DNA of 64,000 nucleotides from Streptomyces lincolnensis. Lineage in GTDB: Bacteria; Actinomycetota; Actinomycetes; Streptomycetales; Streptomycetaceae. The stretch covers positions 310,001 to 374,000 of the forward strand of contig NZ_JAIHON010000007.1 in NCBI RefSeq assembly GCF_021173675.1. Direction: 5' to 3'. The notes beneath the pieces are model-generated. The model was not told the origin of the DNA. It saw only the letters and a program-made list of their open reading frames with translations, and searched no databases. Position numbers and translations under genes: made by a program. This document shows positions 62,050 to 64,000 of this stretch, piece after piece; positions within the stretch are counted from its first letter, which is position 1, and the number at the start of each line of letters is the position of its first letter.

Positions 62050-62415
62050 TCAATCCATGTCGTTCCACGTCCACGACGGTGCAGCACTCCCGTCAGGTTC
62101 ACGTCTGAGTCGGAACTGCTCCCGGCTTCCTCCGAGGTCGATGAACAGATCGAAGTGTCCCTCAGCAGCAAGCCGCTTAATCAGGGTGGTGACGTAGTCG
62201 TCGGCCCCGGCCTCCCGAAGCTCCCCCAACAGCGGGGCGATGGCGCCTGTTTTGTCGAGGGTGACGTGTGCTGCGGGGTCACGGGTCAGCAGCGCGGTGA
62301 CCTGCGCATCCGCGCCGACCTCCCGCAGCACCCGCAACAGTGAGATGACGGCGTACGGTGCCGACCGCTCCGTTCGTCGGTTGTACAGCAGCTCCGGCTG
62401 TCGGCAGACTTGATC
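62050..62415 (-). pseudogene. C-terminal remnant of a streptomycete repeat protein
   Basis: The frame reads APYAVISLLRVLREVGADAQ, then VTALLTRDPAAHVTLDKTG, LLGELREAGADDYVTTLIKRLAAEG and a tail FRLRREPDGSAAPSWTWND. The approximately 28-residue repeat with LLxxLREAGAD and RDPAAHVxLD is one I associate with large streptomycete multidomain proteins. The upstream frame is closed by a TGA at 62416, so only the tail survives. Recollection of the family is not verified. Confidence 0.5.
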
Positions 62416-62462
62416 TCACGCGGCCGGCGCCAAGCCGCCTGGTGCAGGGGAGAGGCTGGAAA

Positions 62463-62819
62463 ATGAGTGAAGTGGATGATTTTGAACCGGGCGTGGTCGA
62501 TCTAGACAGCACAGGACTGGCGCAGGCGATCGAGTCATTGAGGGCTGAACTTGGTGCAGCCCAGGACGCAGGGGCCGACCAGCAGTTGCGGTTCGAGGTT
62601 GAAGAGGCGCAGTTGGAACTGTTGCTCGAGCTTCGGCGTGATGTGAAGGCAGGGGCACAGTTGAAGTTCGGTGTCGTTGCGGCTGGTGTGGACGGTGCAG
62701 TGGGTGTGGCACGCACACATCGGTTGACGTTGAAGCTCAAGGTGAAGGACGAAGCCTTGGGTGGGCGGAATGCTGAGGTGAGCAGAAGGCAAAGTCGCCC
62801 CTGGGAGGGGGAGGAATAG
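62463..62819 (+). CDS. Trypco2-family protein
   Basis: A 118-residue protein: VDLDSTGLAQAIESLRAELGAAQDAG (helix), LRFEVEEAQLELLLELRRDV and HRLTLKLKVKDEA (strands), the pattern of trypsin-co-occurring domain 2. The gene ends five bases before the protease-STAND gene, whose ribosome site lies inside its 3-prime end, so the two are coupled. Trypco2 is expected to be the small partner of the adjacent protease. Confidence 0.8.
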   Translation: MSEVDDFEPGVVDLDSTGLAQAIESLRAELGAAQDAGADQQLRFEVEEAQLELLLELRRDVKAGAQLKFGVVAAGVDGAVGVARTHRLTLKLKVKDEALGGRNAEVSRRQSRPWEGEE

Positions 62820-62824
62820 AAGTC

Positions 62825-64000
62825 ATGGATCCGCAGCGGCTTGTCGACCTGCGTTGCGGTGACGCGGATGCTTCCCGCTCCTACGGGTCGGGGTATTTGG
62901 TGGCCCCGCAGTTGGTGTTGACTGCAGCGCACGCTGTACTTGACCGCGGTTCCACGCAGCAGTTCTCACGCATCGATGTGCGCGTGGGACACCCGGCACA
63001 CGGCGAACCTTCCCGCCGCTCAGGACAAGTGTGTTGGACAGGTCCTGACAGAACCGATGTTGCCCTGGTCTGGCTGAATGAGCCAGTGGCGGTTGAGGGA
63101 TTGGTGCGATGGGGCCGGCCTGCTGGAGGAGAGATCCTGTCCTACCAAGGGCTCGGCTTCCCGCTTCTGGCCGAGTACGAGGACGCCCAGCGCAGGGTAG
63201 AGCAGCTGCGTGGCGAATTGCCATCCCTGGCCAGCGGTCCCCATGGAGCCTTCGTTTTGGACCAAGCAGCGGCGCCTCGCGTCCGCCCAGGTGGGGAGAG
63301 AGCGTGGTCTGGGGTCTCCGGTGCTGCGGTCTTTTGCTCCGACCTATTGGTGGGAGTGGTTGTGCGGGACGATGCGGAGTTCGACAACCGGCGTTTGCAC
63401 GCGACTCCGGCCCACGCCTTCGTCGCCGACCCTGAATTCGCTGCCCTGATGAGACGGCACGGGGACGCACATCCTGAGATCGATCATATCGGTGGGCTAG
63501 CTCCGCGCGATTTGATGGCCGCACCGAGGCAGAGCGCCCTGCCTGAGCCTGCCGCGGTTGTGCGGGGTTCCGGCGGGCTAGGTCAGTTCCGCAGGTGGGA
63601 GCTGCTGCTGCGGCGGGAGCCGCGCGCGATCAAGGTTGCAGATGGTGAGGAAGTTCTCCTGGAGCGCACCCGTGTACTGGCAGATCTGGTCGGGGCGTTG
63701 GAGCACGGTCCGGATGGCCGGGTTGTTGTGCTGCGGGGTGAACCTGGGGTAGGCAAAACGGCCCTCGCTCTGAGGGCTGTTGACGCGCTGAGGGATCGGT
63801 CCACATCGGCTTTCGTGGCTTCCCTGGTCGCAATGCGCCGGCACCCAGGTGCGCTGGCGGACCTGATTGAGCAGGCGGCCACGGCGAGTGCAGGCCCCGC
63901 GGTACTGGTACTGGACGGAGCGGAAGGCGTCTTGGAGGGGAATGAGGACCTCTGCGCCGAGGCCGTGGAAGTGGCGTTGGCCGCGAGGATCACGCCTGTG
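62825..64000 (+). CDS. Trypsin-like protease - STAND NTPase protein (partial, runs off window)
   Basis: The frame is open from ATG 62825 to the last base, 392 codons without a stop. It begins with a trypsin-like domain with His36 (VLTAAHAVLD), Asp78 (DRTDVALVWL) and Ser165 (WSGVSGAAVF). It continues into a P-loop NTPase with Walker A GEPGVGKT (305-312) and Walker B AVLVLDGAE (359-367). The order is the same as the complete protein at 48385-51849, and a repeat domain may follow outside the window. GGAGGGGGAGG precedes the start. The trypco2 gene is directly upstream. Confidence 0.88.
   Translation, partial: MDPQRLVDLRCGDADASRSYGSGYLVAPQLVLTAAHAVLDRGSTQQFSRIDVRVGHPAHGEPSRRSGQVCWTGPDRTDVALVWLNEPVAVEGLVRWGRPAGGEILSYQGLGFPLLAEYEDAQRRVEQLRGELPSLASGPHGAFVLDQAAAPRVRPGGERAWSGVSGAAVFCSDLLVGVVVRDDAEFDNRRLHATPAHAFVADPEFAALMRRHGDAHPEIDHIGGLAPRDLMAAPRQSALPEPAAVVRGSGGLGQFRRWELLLRREPRAIKVADGEEVLLERTRVLADLVGALEHGPDGRVVVLRGEPGVGKTALALRAVDALRDRSTSAFVASLVAMRRHPGALADLIEQAATASAGPAVLVLDGAEGVLEGNEDLCAEAVEVALAARITPV

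Overview
The window is a high-GC actinobacterial chromosome segment, almost certainly Streptomyces or a close relative. Third codon positions are nearly all G or C, GTG starts are common, and the gene families are typical of streptomycetes (ROK and DeoR regulators, GH15 trehalase-like enzyme, beta-helix/AAA+ protein, DUF4865, DUF1272, RsbW-like ATPase, F420-type PPOX oxidoreductase). No tRNA, rRNA or CRISPR array was seen.

Bases 1-47.9 kb look like core chromosome with one insertion. In order they hold: an iron-box-controlled EntS-like exporter; a GH15 enzyme; a DeoR regulator divergent from a sugar-phosphate isomerase/aldolase pair; an LCM-type methyltransferase and an AraC regulator; an RlmG-like rRNA methyltransferase; and an IS607-family element (serine recombinase TnpA plus TnpB) set between that gene and an AlkB-like dioxygenase. 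Then come a ROK regulator, PPOX oxidoreductase, RarA, RpiB-like isomerase and DHFR-like protein; a TetR/DUF4865/phosphotriesterase-like operon divergent from a SHOCT/MacB-type ABC operon; an anti-sigma-type ATPase; a cysteine synthase/desulfhydrase-like enzyme behind a possible 15-codon leader peptide; a secreted protein with a duplicated domain; a membrane-embedded GHSQG hydrolase; a beta-helix/AAA+ ATPase; a MOSC protein; a double TerD protein; HpnB-like glycosyltransferase; glutamate racemase-like protein; an O-antigen-ligase-like protein; apolipoprotein N-acyltransferase; a NUDIX hydrolase; and a 3-hydroxybutyrate dehydrogenase / PucR-type regulator / MHS transporter group.

From about 47.9 kb to the right edge the character changes. 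GC content looks lower, intergenic gaps are long, and gene fragments (IS110 remnant, frameshifted small genes, a repeat-protein tail) lie between intact accessory genes. This looks like a conflict/defence island. It contains two trypsin-like protease-STAND NTPase proteins: one complete with a C-terminal TPR array, one running off the window. Three copies of the partner gene trypco2 are present: one intact beside the second protease, one intact orphan, and one decayed beside the first protease. In the middle is a two-gene operon encoding a Hanks-type kinase fused to an SF1 (UPF1/DNA2-like) helicase and, overlapping it by 14 bases, a phospholipase-D-type nuclease candidate. An HhH-GPD-type protein, an unknown protein and a 21-bp perfect palindrome lie in the same island. 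The kinase-helicase/PLD operon is the best candidate here for a little-described system.

All identifications were made by reading the sequence and recalling protein families; no database search was run. Functions in the island are inferences from domain architecture.
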